Origin: Rhizobium subbaraonis
Lineage (GTDB): Bacteria; Pseudomonadota; Alphaproteobacteria; Rhizobiales; Rhizobiaceae
Length of the DNA stretch: 64,000 nt
Reading direction: 5' to 3'
NCBI RefSeq assembly: GCF_900220975.1
Contig: NZ_OBQD01000021.1
Coordinates: 19,746 to 83,745 of the forward strand
In this document: positions 29,632 to 38,077 of the stretch, one piece after another
Position numbering within the stretch: the stretch's first letter is position 1
Layout: every line of letters starts with the position of its first letter
Notes under the pieces: generated by a model
Database searches by the model: none
What the model saw: the letters and a program-made list of their open reading frames with translations, nothing else
What the model was told of the DNA's origin: nothing
Position numbers and translations under genes: made by a program

Positions 29632-30798
29632 ATGGACATTCTCGGCAATGTGAGCCCCCGTGCGCTGCAGGCGCCCGAAAGCGGCATCGTAGAACTGGTC
29701 AACTATGCGCGCGGCCGCGATGGGCTCATCCCGTTGTGGGTCGGGGAGGGCGATCTTCCCACGCCCGCTTTCATCTCCGACGCCGCGATGGCAGCGCTGA
29801 AGGCCGGCGAAACTTTCTACACCTGGCAGCGCGGCATTCCCGAATTGCGCCAGGCCCTGTCGCGCTATTACGAACGCCAGTTCGGCCACAGCCTCTCCCA
29901 GGAACATTTCTATGTGGTCGGTTCCGGCATGCAGGCGATCCAGCTCGCGGTGCAGGCGCTATCCTCGCCCGGCGACGAGATTGTCTATCTGTCGCCGGCC
30001 TGGCCGAATTTCGCCGCCGCCGCATCGCTTGCGGGCGCTCATCCGCGCGCCGTACCGCTGCAGTTCGCCGACGGTCGCTGGCGGCTGGACCTTGAAAGGG
30101 TGGAAGCTGCGATCACCCCGCGCACCAGGGCGCTGTTCGTCAACACGCCTTCCAACCCCACCGGCTGGACCGCAGCCCATGACGATCTCCGGGCGATCAT
30201 CGAGCTCGCGCGCCGGAAGGGTCTGTGGATCATCGCCGACGAAATCTATGCGCTTTATCACTATGCCGGCGGTCGGGCGCCGTCCTTCCTCGACGTGATG
30301 GAAGACGGCGACCGTGTCGTCTTCGTCAATTCCTTTTCCAAGAACTGGTCGATGACGGGCTGGCGCGTCGGCTGGATCGTCGCGCCGCCGCAGATGGGGC
30401 AGGTGATCGAAAATCTCGTCCAGTACTCGACGTCCGGCGTCGCGCAGTTCATGCAAAAAGGCGCGATTGCGGCGCTCGACGATGGCGACGACTTCGTGCG
30501 CGCCAATATCGACAAGGCGACCCGCGCCCGAGATCTGCTCTGCGACGCGCTGATTGCGACCAACAGGGTGGAGACGCTGAAGCCGGACGGTGCGATCTAT
30601 GCCTTCCTGAAGATTGACGGGGTGCAGGATGCCCGCAGAGCCGCTCTCGACATCGTCGACAAGACCGGCGTCGGCCTCGCGCCCGGCACTGCGTTCGGCG
30701 AAGGTGGATCGCTGTTCATGCGCGCCTGCTTCCTGCGCGACAAGGGGCAGGTGGCGGAAGCGGCCGAGCGCCTGTCGCGCTACATCGCCGCCCTCTGA
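29632..30798 (+). CDS. class I/II PLP-dependent aminotransferase
   Basis: The 388-residue protein is a fold-type I aminotransferase. It has PLWVGEGDLPTPAFI, YTWQRGIPELRQALS, YVVGSGMQAIQLAVQAL, NTPSNPTGWTA, IADEIYALYHY and the PLP-lysine segment NSFSKNWSMTGWRVGW, with a C-terminal MRACFLRD arginine. It should transfer amino groups between an amino acid and a keto acid; the donor cannot be read from the sequence, and an aspartate-like specificity is possible. I placed the start at 29632 (MDILGNVSP) after ACGGAGAC. It is followed by galE on the same strand. Confidence 0.87.
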   Translation: MDILGNVSPRALQAPESGIVELVNYARGRDGLIPLWVGEGDLPTPAFISDAAMAALKAGETFYTWQRGIPELRQALSRYYERQFGHSLSQEHFYVVGSGMQAIQLAVQALSSPGDEIVYLSPAWPNFAAAASLAGAHPRAVPLQFADGRWRLDLERVEAAITPRTRALFVNTPSNPTGWTAAHDDLRAIIELARRKGLWIIADEIYALYHYAGGRAPSFLDVMEDGDRVVFVNSFSKNWSMTGWRVGWIVAPPQMGQVIENLVQYSTSGVAQFMQKGAIAALDDGDDFVRANIDKATRARDLLCDALIATNRVETLKPDGAIYAFLKIDGVQDARRAALDIVDKTGVGLAPGTAFGEGGSLFMRACFLRDKGQVAEAAERLSRYIAAL

Positions 30799-30869
30799 TC
30801 GCCACATTTGCTTCTTTGCTTCGGGCACGCTTTTATGCGCCGGCTTTGAACAGATTCGGGGGACATCGG

Positions 30870-31862
30870 ATGGCGGTACTGGTAACGGGCGGAGCGGGCT
30901 ATATCGGCTCCCATATGGTCTGGGCGCTCTGCGATGCGGGCGAGGAGGTCGTGGTCATCGACCGGCTGTCGACCGGCTTTCGCTGGGCGATCGCGCCTGA
31001 AGCCCGCTTTTACGAAGGCGACATCGCCGATCGTGACCTGCTCCGGCAGATCTTCGCCGAGAACGCGATCGATGCGATCATCCACTTCGCTGGCTCCATC
31101 ATCGTTCCGGAATCCGTCGCCGATCCGCTGAGCTATTACGAGAACAACACCGTCAAGTCGCGCGCGCTGATTGCGGCCGCAGTCGAGGCGAAGGTGCCGC
31201 ATTTTGTCTTCTCCTCCACCGCTGCCGTCTACGGCACCCCGCAGACCGCCGACCCGGTCGTCGAGACCGAACCCCTGCGGCCCGAATCGCCCTACGGCTC
31301 CTCGAAGCTGATGACGGAGATCATGCTGCGCGACACGGCACTTGCGCATGACTTCGCCTATACGGCGCTGCGATATTTCAACGTCGCCGGCGCCGACCCG
31401 CGGGGCCGCACCGGCCAGTCGACAAAGGGTGCCACCCATCTGATCAAGGTTGCCTCCGAGGCGGCGCTTGGCAAGCGGGATGGCATGGACGTTTACGGCA
31501 CGGACTATGCGACGCCGGACGGAACCTGCGTTCGCGACTACATTCACGTGTCCGACCTCGCCAACGCCCATCTCAAGGCGCTGGAGCGCATGCGTGCAGG
31601 CGGCGGTTCGATCGTCGCCAATTGCGGCTATGGCCGCGGCTTCTCGGTTTTCGAGGTATTGAATCGGGTCAAGGAGGTTTCCGGCGTCGATTTCCCGGTG
31701 CGTGTGGCCGGCCGCCGGCCTGGCGACGCGGTGTCGATCGTCGCCAACCCCGCGGTGGCCATGAAGGAATTGAACTGGCAGCCGCAATACGACGACCTGG
31801 CCTTCATCGTGCGCACGGCGCTCGACTGGGAAGAGCATCTCGCCCGCCGCAACCAGATGTGA
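30870..31862 (+). CDS. galE: UDP-glucose 4-epimerase
   Basis: The 330-residue protein is an extended short-chain dehydrogenase. It has the NAD-binding VLVTGGAGYIGSHMVWAL at the N-terminus, FAGSIIVPESVADPL, FSSTAAVYGTP (catalytic Ser/Thr), the YxxxK motif in SPYGSSKLMTEIML, RYFNVAGADPRGRTGQS and CVRDYIHVSDLANAHL. It interconverts UDP-glucose and UDP-galactose for exopolysaccharide and LPS precursors. A GGGGGACATCGG site precedes the ATG. It may be cotranscribed with the aminotransferase 71 bases upstream. Confidence 0.94.
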   Translation: MAVLVTGGAGYIGSHMVWALCDAGEEVVVIDRLSTGFRWAIAPEARFYEGDIADRDLLRQIFAENAIDAIIHFAGSIIVPESVADPLSYYENNTVKSRALIAAAVEAKVPHFVFSSTAAVYGTPQTADPVVETEPLRPESPYGSSKLMTEIMLRDTALAHDFAYTALRYFNVAGADPRGRTGQSTKGATHLIKVASEAALGKRDGMDVYGTDYATPDGTCVRDYIHVSDLANAHLKALERMRAGGGSIVANCGYGRGFSVFEVLNRVKEVSGVDFPVRVAGRRPGDAVSIVANPAVAMKELNWQPQYDDLAFIVRTALDWEEHLARRNQM

Positions 31863-31881
31863 GGGCTTGCTCTGCTCGTCG

Positions 31882-32178
31882 CTACTCGCCGAGCTTCTCG
31901 GCTTCGTGGGCGATCGAATGGCGGATGAGCCGGGCCCACAGGTCGTCATAGAAGTCTTCGTCCAGGCCATGCGCCTTGGCGTTCTCTCGGGCATTGGCGC
32001 GCACTTCGTCGACGCGTGCCGGAATGTCAGCCTTCAGTCCCAGGCCGACCTTGATCTCGGCGGCGCGGCCGATGAAGGTCCAGCGCTCGGCAAACAGCGC
32101 CATCAGCTCCTTGTCGATCCGGTCGATGTTTTCGCGGATATCCGCCATGGTTTGGCATTCCGCTGCTTTATCGGGCAT
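31882..32178 (-). CDS. chorismate mutase (AroQ class)
   Basis: The 98-residue protein is all-helical. It has IRENIDRIDKELMALFAERW, the Arg/Lys-containing FIGRAAEIKVGL, and the C-terminal LWARLIRHSIAHEAEKLGE typical of monofunctional AroQ-type chorismate mutases of alphaproteobacteria. It should convert chorismate to prephenate in Phe/Tyr synthesis, though this subfamily can instead be isochorismate-pyruvate lyase-like. I chose the start at 32178 because GGAGACGGGA precedes it; the frame is open further upstream. It converges on galE. Confidence 0.85.
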   Translation of the reverse strand: MPDKAAECQTMADIRENIDRIDKELMALFAERWTFIGRAAEIKVGLGLKADIPARVDEVRANARENAKAHGLDEDFYDDLWARLIRHSIAHEAEKLGE

Positions 32179-32544
32179 TCCCGTCTCCGCTTCTCTGACC
32201 TGCATTGCATCCGCCGTCACGGACATCGCCGTGGCTGTAACAAAGCAGAAGCGGAGAGAAAAGGTCAAAGCCGCGCGGGCGGCGCTGTGCCACATCGGGA
32301 CCGCGAAAAGACAGGGAGGGTGCGGTCCTGTTCCTGAACTTTCTGCGGTCCCGTATGCTGGCCAAGTGCAAGCTAGATGACGAAGCTTGAGTGAGGCTTA
32401 AATTAAAAAGCACTAAATAGTTGCGGCGACGGGTCTTGGCTTACCTTAGGTGAGGCGCCGCGGGGCCCTGACGAAGGGACCCGCGAACGGTCACGGGTTG
32501 CGCCATTTCTCTGCCGGTTCTGCAACGCCTTGCTCGTCCGTTGC
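32179..32544. other. 366-base intergenic region
   Basis: This stretch lies upstream of chorismate mutase and downstream of the first small secreted-protein gene. It contains an AT-rich patch (about 32395-32420) within otherwise GC-rich sequence and no tRNA or clear hairpin terminator. Open frames here look like composition artefacts. Confidence 0.45.
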
Positions 32545-32787
32545 TCACTTCCGGGGCATGGCATTGCGAAGGGCCCTGCCTTCGGATTCCGGACACCGCA
32601 ATTCACTGTGCGGCTGATCGCAGGCGTGCCGTCCGATCGATCCCGTCACGGATCGATCGGACCGGACATCGCCAAGCCATCCGTCGTCAATCTGCACGAA
32701 ATGCGGTAAGCCGAAGCTGCTCGGAATGGCGGCGGCGGTCGTGGCGGAAAGCGCCAGGACGGCGGCCGATAGCGCGAATTTTTTCAT
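32545..32787 (-). CDS. small secreted protein, paralogue of the gene at 33066-33308
   Basis: The 80-residue product begins MKKFALSAAVLALSATTAAA, a clean signal peptide, followed by about 60 residues with a VTGSIG segment, two cysteines nine residues apart and a PESEG stretch. The ribosome site is GAGGACCTCG directly before the ATG, the same arrangement as its neighbour. Length, signal peptide and the VTGS-then-two-Cys pattern match the neighbouring gene, so they look like a tandem duplication. I recognise no family. Confidence 0.6.
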   Translation of the reverse strand: MKKFALSAAVLALSATTAAAIPSSFGLPHFVQIDDGWLGDVRSDRSVTGSIGRHACDQPHSELRCPESEGRALRNAMPRK

Positions 32788-33015
32788 GTCGAGGTCCTCG
32801 GATATGACGGACAGTCCGTTCGATCCCTCACGCCCCTCTGGCGAATATAGGCCTCGCATTTCGTATTTTAAGTATCGCTAATATAAATGTCCAACGCTCT
32901 GGCCGGACGAGCGCGTCGTGCCGGACCTCGCGGCCTCAAGCACAAAGCCAGCCGTCGCTCTGAAAAGGTCTGATGTCGGGGTATCGGCATTCGCGCCGCA
33001 GGAGCACCACCCGCC

Positions 33016-33040
33016 TGACCGCCCGCCGCATGGGCGGTCA
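33016..33040. terminator. 9-bp perfect stem-loop downstream of the second small secreted-protein gene
   Basis: TGACCGCCC-GCCGCAT-GGGCGGTCA is a perfect stem 26 bases after the stop of the minus-strand gene at 33066. No T-run follows on the minus strand, so it may be a weak terminator or a stabilising structure. Confidence 0.35.
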
Positions 33041-33065
33041 TCTGGGGGCCTCATAAATGTTTGGG

Positions 33066-33308
33066 TCAGTCCTTGCGGACGCCTTCTTCTATCGGTTTGG
33101 CCGATGGATCGACGCAACGGCGAACCGTCTTGACGCCGAATTTGCAAATTGGCTCATCGACCGAACCGGTCACGGTGAGGTCGATCATGCTTTCGTTGGA
33201 CGCAATGATCGGGTCACCGAACCGTGCGCGGTCGAAAGTCGTGGTGGCTGCAAATGCACTAAAGGCCGAAAAGGCCATGACAGCGATCGATACAACGAAT
33301 GTCTTCAT
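33066..33308 (-). CDS. small secreted protein, paralogue of the gene at 32545-32787
   Basis: The 80-residue product begins MKTFVVSIAVMAFSAFSAFA with a signal peptide, then a short mature part with TVTGSVDEPIC, a second Cys ten residues on (RRCVDPSAKP) and a charged tail. It has the same length as the downstream neighbour, the same GAGGACCTC ribosome site before the ATG, and the same VTGS-C-C layout. It is probably a periplasmic or extracellular peptide of unknown role. Confidence 0.62.
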   Translation of the reverse strand: MKTFVVSIAVMAFSAFSAFAATTTFDRARFGDPIIASNESMIDLTVTGSVDEPICKFGVKTVRRCVDPSAKPIEEGVRKD

Positions 33309-33461
33309 GTTGAGGTCCTCTGATTGCGGGGAACATCGGACATCCTCGTGCATGCAAGAAGATCATATGGGGCATCGTGGCCCCGTGTTAAGTGGCCGCC
33401 GCCGAAAAATCGTCACATTTTGTTTAAGTCGGTGCCGAGCCGTGGTGACAGCTGATTCGGT

Positions 33462-34631
33462 TCAGGCCGGCTTGAGATAGGTCTCGACCACTTCGGTCCA
33501 GAAAGCAGCCCCGATCGGCAGCAGGTCGTCGTTGAAATTGTAACCCGGATGGTGGAGCGGACGGTCCTTTTCGGATGCGCGCGCACCGAGGAAGAAGTAG
33601 CTGCCAGGGCGTTCCTTCAGCATATAGGCGAAATCTTCGCTGCCCATGAAGGGGCGTGGGAGGTCCGCCACCTTCTCCGGACCGGCAAATCGAATGGCGA
33701 TATCCCGCAGAAGATCCGTCTCCGCGCTGTGATTGATGGTGGCGTCGTAGCTTCTGAGGTAGTCGACCGTGGCCGTCATCTCGTAGCTTTCCGCCTGGCG
33801 CTCGGCAATCAGGCGTATGCGCCGTTCCAGCTCGTCCCGCACGGCCGGATCGAAGGAGCGGATGCCGACGACGATCTCGGCCCGCTCCGGGATGATGTTG
33901 CTGGCCGAACCCGCGTGGAAGGAACCGACGGTGACGACGGTCGGATCCAGCGGGTGGATGTTGCGCGAAACGACGGTCTGCAATGCCATCACGATCGACG
34001 CCCCCGCCACGATCGGATCGGCCGTCTCCTGCGGCTCCGCGCCATGACCGCCGCGTCCGTTGAGCGTGATCCGCGCCTCGTCCACCGCGGCCATGATCGC
34101 GCCGTCGCGAAAGGCGAACTGGCCGAAGGGCAGCCCGGGCTCGTTATGCAGCGCAAAAACCGCGTCGCACGGGAAACGGTCGAACAGGCCCTCCTCGACC
34201 ATGATCTTCGCGCCGCCGAAATTCTCCTCGGCCGGCTGGAAGATCAGGTGGACGGTGCCGTCGAAGTTCCGCCGCTCCGCGATGGCGCGGGCGGCGCCGA
34301 GAAGCATTGCCGTATGTCCGTCATGGCCGCAGGCGTGCATGAGGCCGGGCGTCTTGCTGGCATATGCAAGGCCCGTCTCTTCAAGGATGGGCAGGGCATC
34401 GATATCGGCGCGGATCCCGACGGAGCGGCGGCCCGTGCCGTGGGAAAGGGTTGCGACCAGCCCGGTCCTGGCAAGGCCGCGACTGACCTTGTAGCCGTAG
34501 GCCTCCAGATGCCGGGCGATCACGTCTGATGTGCGCACTTCCTCCAGCCCCAGTTCGGGATGGGCGTGCAGGTCTTGGCGGATGGCGACCAGTTCGGGAA
34601 TGGCGTTGGTAAGGGAAGCGCGAACGTTCAT
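33462..34631 (-). CDS. M20 family amidohydrolase (hippurate hydrolase / aminoacylase type)
   Basis: The 389-residue protein is a metallopeptidase-fold amidohydrolase. Metal-binding segments are MHACGHDGHTAMLLGAA (about 95), QPAEENFGGAKIM (about 130), ALHNEPGLPFGQFAFRDG (about 155) and PFMGSEDFAYML (about 345), with HHPGYNFND at the end. It should remove acyl groups from N-acyl amino acids in the cytosol. It starts 1 base after the stop of the upstream permease gene, so it belongs to the ABC transporter operon. In this context an acylated arginine-like substrate is possible, but this is inference. Confidence 0.88.
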   Translation of the reverse strand: MNVRASLTNAIPELVAIRQDLHAHPELGLEEVRTSDVIARHLEAYGYKVSRGLARTGLVATLSHGTGRRSVGIRADIDALPILEETGLAYASKTPGLMHACGHDGHTAMLLGAARAIAERRNFDGTVHLIFQPAEENFGGAKIMVEEGLFDRFPCDAVFALHNEPGLPFGQFAFRDGAIMAAVDEARITLNGRGGHGAEPQETADPIVAGASIVMALQTVVSRNIHPLDPTVVTVGSFHAGSASNIIPERAEIVVGIRSFDPAVRDELERRIRLIAERQAESYEMTATVDYLRSYDATINHSAETDLLRDIAIRFAGPEKVADLPRPFMGSEDFAYMLKERPGSYFFLGARASEKDRPLHHPGYNFNDDLLPIGAAFWTEVVETYLKPA

Positions 34632-34632
34632 G

Positions 34633-35457
34633 TCAGGCACCACGTGTGGGGATCTTGTTTTCGAGGGCGCGGAACGCCACGACGAGAATGGCGGTCAGGC
34701 AGAGATAGATGAGCGCCAGCAAAAGCAGCGGCTCGTAGGTCAGGTAGGTCATCTGACGGATCTTGGAGACGACGGCATAGACGTCGATCACGGTGATCGT
34801 CGCGACGAGCGGCGTCGCCTTGAGCTGCAGCACCGTCTCGCCGTTCAGCGTCGGCAGAGCCCGGTGGATGGCGCGGGGCAGCCAGATGCGGCGAAACACC
34901 TTCCAGCGGCTCATCCCATAGGCGCGGCCGGCTTCAAGCTCGCCCGCCGGCACGCCGGCAAAGGCGCCTCTCATCACCTCGCCCTCATAGGCGGCAAACG
35001 ACATGGTCAGTGCGGCGACGCCATAGGGCCAGGCCTCGCGCAGATAGGGCCAGAGAAACGACTGGCGGATTGCCGGGAACTGCGGGAAGAGCGAGCCAAG
35101 GCCGTAGTAGAGCAGCCAGAGCTGCAGCAGCAGCGGTGTACCGCGGATGACCGTGCAGAAACCCCGCGCCAGCATTTTCAGCGGCCATGGGCCTGTCACC
35201 TGTACCAGCCCGAGCGGCACGGCGAAGAGGAAGCCGAGGATGCAGGTGCTGACCAGCATCAGGAGGGTGACCCCGACGCCCTGCGCCAGCCGCCAGCCGT
35301 ATTCCGGCAACCAGTCCCAGCGCATGAACCAGGCGGCGCAGAAGACCAGCACGGCGGCGATCGCCATCAGGATGATGCGGTGAGGCTTGAGAAAGCCCTT
35401 GCGGTCGGGCAGCTCGGTCAGCGCCATCGCGCCTATGGTGTTGTCCTCGCTCGTCAT
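34633..35457 (-). CDS. polar amino-acid ABC transporter permease (HisM-like)
   Basis: The 274-residue protein has about five membrane helices and the ABC permease loop EGEVMRGAFAGVPAGELEAGRAYGMSRWK. It contains RGTPLLLQLWLLYYGLG, typical of the HisM/GlnP family for basic and polar amino acids. Its ATG overlaps the stop of the HisQ-like gene (ATGA). Together with the other permease it forms the membrane channel of one importer. Confidence 0.9.
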   Translation of the reverse strand: MTSEDNTIGAMALTELPDRKGFLKPHRIILMAIAAVLVFCAAWFMRWDWLPEYGWRLAQGVGVTLLMLVSTCILGFLFAVPLGLVQVTGPWPLKMLARGFCTVIRGTPLLLQLWLLYYGLGSLFPQFPAIRQSFLWPYLREAWPYGVAALTMSFAAYEGEVMRGAFAGVPAGELEAGRAYGMSRWKVFRRIWLPRAIHRALPTLNGETVLQLKATPLVATITVIDVYAVVSKIRQMTYLTYEPLLLLALIYLCLTAILVVAFRALENKIPTRGA

Positions 35458-36185
35458 GCCGGCGCCGCCATGCCGCGCCGCGCGCGCGCTTCGATCAGCC
35501 GGATGATGACGTTCGATACCAGCGTCAGCGCCAGGTAGAGCGCACCTGCGGCGCAGAAGAAGAGGAGATAGGCCTTGGTGCTGCCGGCGGCCTGCCGCGT
35601 CACCAGCGTCAGTTCGCTGAAGCCGACGACGGCGAGAAGGGCCGTATCCTTCGTCGAGATCAGCCAGAGATTGGAAAGACCGGGAATGGCATGCGGCAGC
35701 ATGGCCGGCATGGTCACCCGACGCATGATCTGGCCAGACGACATGCCGAAGGCGCGCGCAGCCTCGATCTGCCCGGCCGGAACGGCCTTGATCGCCCCGC
35801 GCAGCACCTCTGTCGAATAGGCGCCCTGGACGATACCGATGACGAAGATGCCGGCGGCAAGGCCGCTGATGTCGACGGGGCCGTAGCCGATCGCCGCCAT
35901 CAGCTGGTTCAGGAGGTCCGTGCCTGCATAGTAGAGCAGCAGGATCAGCACGAGTTCGGGCACCGCGCGCACAAGCGTCGTGTAGACCTCGAGCAGGTCC
36001 TTCAGCACGGGTCCGCCGTAGAGCTTGCCGAAGGCGCCGCCGGTGCCGAGGATCAGCCCGAGCGAATAGCCGCCGACCGCGATCTTGATCGAATTCATCA
36101 ATCCGGCCAGCAGCACGCCGCCCCAGCCGGGAGGTTCGAGCGCCAGCAGGCTCCAGTTGATCAGGGAAGCAGGATCGGCAGCCAT
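35454..36185 (-). CDS. polar amino-acid ABC transporter permease (HisQ-like)
   Basis: The 243-residue protein is hydrophobic with RAVPELVLILLLYYAGTD and the coupling loop STEVLRGAIKAVPAGQIEAARAFGMS, the HisQ-type permease signature. It precedes and overlaps the HisM-like gene by 4 bases and follows the binding-protein gene by 64 bases. Confidence 0.9.
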   Translation of the reverse strand: MAADPASLINWSLLALEPPGWGGVLLAGLMNSIKIAVGGYSLGLILGTGGAFGKLYGGPVLKDLLEVYTTLVRAVPELVLILLLYYAGTDLLNQLMAAIGYGPVDISGLAAGIFVIGIVQGAYSTEVLRGAIKAVPAGQIEAARAFGMSSGQIMRRVTMPAMLPHAIPGLSNLWLISTKDTALLAVVGFSELTLVTRQAAGSTKAYLLFFCAAGALYLALTLVSNVIIRLIEARARRGMAAPA

Positions 36186-36249
36186 GGATGCTTCTTTTCT
36201 AAGATGAGGAAGGGCCGGCGGTATTGCCGCCAGCCCGGCTCAGCCTTAA

Positions 36250-37032
36250 TCAGCCGCCGTAGATGTCGAAGTCGAAGTACTTCTTCGAGAACTCGTCATA
36301 GGTGCCGTTGGCGCGGATCGCCTTGATCGCCGCGTTGATCTTTTCCTTCAGTTCGGTCTCGCCCTGGCGCAATCCGACGCCGACGCCGGCGCCGAGAATG
36401 TCGGGATCGTCCTTCACGTTGCCCTTCAGTTCGCAGCAATCCTTGCCCTGGTCTGAATCCAGGAAGGCGCCAAGCGCGATGGCGTCTGCCTGCACCGCGT
36501 CGAGGCGGCCGGCGGCGAGGTCGTTGTTGGCCTCGTCCTGGGTCTGGTATTCCTTGATCGTCGCACCGGCCTCGCCGAAGTACTTGTTGGCATAGGCCTG
36601 GTGAATGGTCGCGACCTGCACGCCGATGGTCTTGCCGGCCAGCTTTTCAGGGGTGGCGTCGAAGTCCTCGTCCTTCGGCCCGATGATGCCGGTCGGGGTG
36701 TTGTAGTACTTGTCGGAGAAATCGATCGTCTTCAGTCGCTCGGCGGTGATCGACATCGAGCCGATGATCATGTCGATCTTCTTGGTGGTGAGCGCCGGAA
36801 TGATGCCGTCCCAAGCGACCGGGGTGAGAACGCAGTCGAGCTTGGCTTCGGCACAGAGCGCCTTCATGAAGTCCACTTCCCAGCCTTCCCAGTTGCCCGA
36901 TGCGTCGGGGGCTGCGAACGGCGGATAGGGCTCGGCGGCGAATCCTACCTTGAGTTGCTCCGCCATCGCGCCGGAAATGCCGGCAAGGCCGATGACGGCG
37001 GCAAGTGCGATCGTCTTCAATGCGGTCTTCAT
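36250..37032 (-). CDS. periplasmic amino-acid binding protein of the ABC importer
   Basis: The 260-residue protein has a signal peptide (LKTIALAAVIGLAGISGAMAE) and a type-II periplasmic binding fold: LKVGFAAEPYPPFAAPDASG, WEGWEVDFMKALCAEAKLDC, TTKKIDMIIGSMSITAERL, TIDFSDKYYNTPTGIIG and RLDAVQADAIALGAFL. It resembles lysine/arginine/ornithine-type binding proteins, which fits the cationic guanidino substrate suggested by neighbouring genes. An extra Cys pair (DCCELKG) is notable. It delivers ligand to the two permeases encoded downstream. Confidence 0.9.
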   Translation of the reverse strand: MKTALKTIALAAVIGLAGISGAMAEQLKVGFAAEPYPPFAAPDASGNWEGWEVDFMKALCAEAKLDCVLTPVAWDGIIPALTTKKIDMIIGSMSITAERLKTIDFSDKYYNTPTGIIGPKDEDFDATPEKLAGKTIGVQVATIHQAYANKYFGEAGATIKEYQTQDEANNDLAAGRLDAVQADAIALGAFLDSDQGKDCCELKGNVKDDPDILGAGVGVGLRQGETELKEKINAAIKAIRANGTYDEFSKKYFDFDIYGG

Positions 37033-37063
37033 GCGATTTTCCCTCTGTTGGTTTTGGTATTCT

Positions 37064-37837
37064 TCAGTGGATGGAGCTGATGAACTTCTTCAAACGCTCC
37101 GATTTCGGGGCGCCGAATATCGCTTCCGGCGTCCCCTGTTCCTCGATCACGCCGTTGGCGAGAAAGACGATGTGGTTTGCGACGTTGCGGGCGAACTTCA
37201 TCTCGTGAGTGACGAGGATCATCGTGCGCTTCTCCTTGGCGAGATCGCCGATGACCGCCAGCACCTCGCCGACGAGCTCGGGGTCGAGCGCGGACGTCGG
37301 TTCGTCGAAGAGCATGACGTGCGGCTGTACTGCGAGCGCGCGCGCGATCGCCGCGCGCTGCTGCTGACCGCCGGAGAGGAAAGCCGGGTAGGCATCGCGC
37401 TTTTCGTGGAGCCCGACGCGGCGGAGTAGCGCTTCCGCCCGTTCCACGGCCTCGGCCTTCGGGACCCCGAGCACATGTACGGGGGCCTCGATCACATTCT
37501 GCAGGATCGTCATGTGCTGCCAGAGATTGAAGTTCTGGAACACCATGCCGAGCCGGGAGCGGATGCGCTGCACCTGGCTTCGGTCCGACGGCATCAGCCC
37601 GCCGTGACCGTCCTTCTTCATGGCGATCGTCTCGCCATGGATCGTCACCGTCCCTGCGCTCGGCAGCTCAAGCATGTTGATGCAGCGGAGAAAGGTGGAT
37701 TTGCCGGAACCGGAACCGCCGATGATGGCGATGACGTCGCCTTCATGTGCAGTAAGGGAAACCCCTTTTAGGACCTCCAGCGGCCCGAAGCGCTTGTGCA
37801 GATTGTCGACTGCGATAGCCTCGGCGCGAACCGTCAT
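37064..37837 (-). CDS. amino-acid ABC transporter ATP-binding protein (HisP-like)
   Basis: The 257-residue protein has Walker A IIGGSGSGKSTFLRC, the Q-loop GMVFQNFNLW, the signature FLSGGQQQRAAIARAL, Walker B VMLFDEPTSALDPE and the H-loop VTHEMKFA. The PFRF start, SAGTVTIHGETI and a basic-amino-acid style insertion place it in the HisP/GlnQ group. I chose the start TVRAEAIAVDNLHKRFG at 37837; the frame is open upstream. It is the first gene of the operon HisP, binding protein, HisQ, HisM, M20 hydrolase. Confidence 0.92.
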   Translation of the reverse strand: MTVRAEAIAVDNLHKRFGPLEVLKGVSLTAHEGDVIAIIGGSGSGKSTFLRCINMLELPSAGTVTIHGETIAMKKDGHGGLMPSDRSQVQRIRSRLGMVFQNFNLWQHMTILQNVIEAPVHVLGVPKAEAVERAEALLRRVGLHEKRDAYPAFLSGGQQQRAAIARALAVQPHVMLFDEPTSALDPELVGEVLAVIGDLAKEKRTMILVTHEMKFARNVANHIVFLANGVIEEQGTPEAIFGAPKSERLKKFISSIH

Positions 37838-37985
37838 CGGATGGGCATCTCCGACGCACGGCAGACATATTTGTGGCACATGCCATGTTCCCCTGTTCTT
37901 TTTGCGCAGCCGGCTTTGCGCCGGTCTGCGTTTGCGCGTCCATCTTCGTGTCCGTCGCATCCTTCCATTGACACCATCGTTGCAC

Positions 37986-38065
37986 TTGTGGCGTAGTTGT
38001 TCAAGCGTATAATAACATCGCCGCCGGCTTTTTGCCCGGTCCCGCCGGAAAACTGTTTCGAAACA
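37986..38065 (+). promoter_or_regulatory. promoter and TetR-type operator of the guanidino cluster
   Basis: A -35 TTGTGG (37986-37991), a 16-base spacer and a consensus -10 TATAAT (38008-38013) are followed by a perfect 12-bp palindrome, TGTTTCGAAACA (38054-38065), just upstream of the AAAGGAG ribosome site of the dimethylargininase-like gene. The palindrome sits where a repressor encoded by the downstream TetR gene would block transcription. Confidence 0.55.
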
Positions 38066-38077
38066 AAGGAGTATGAA

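Noticed and set aside
29605..29634. An upstream start for the aminotransferase at 29605
   Set aside because: It has no ribosome site, whereas the ATG at 29632 follows GGAGAC and fits the family length.
33000..33500. A CRISPR-like or other tandem repeat array near the small secreted-protein genes
   Set aside because: The similarity between the two genes is a gene duplication with two copies only; no regular spacer-repeat pattern is present anywhere in the window.
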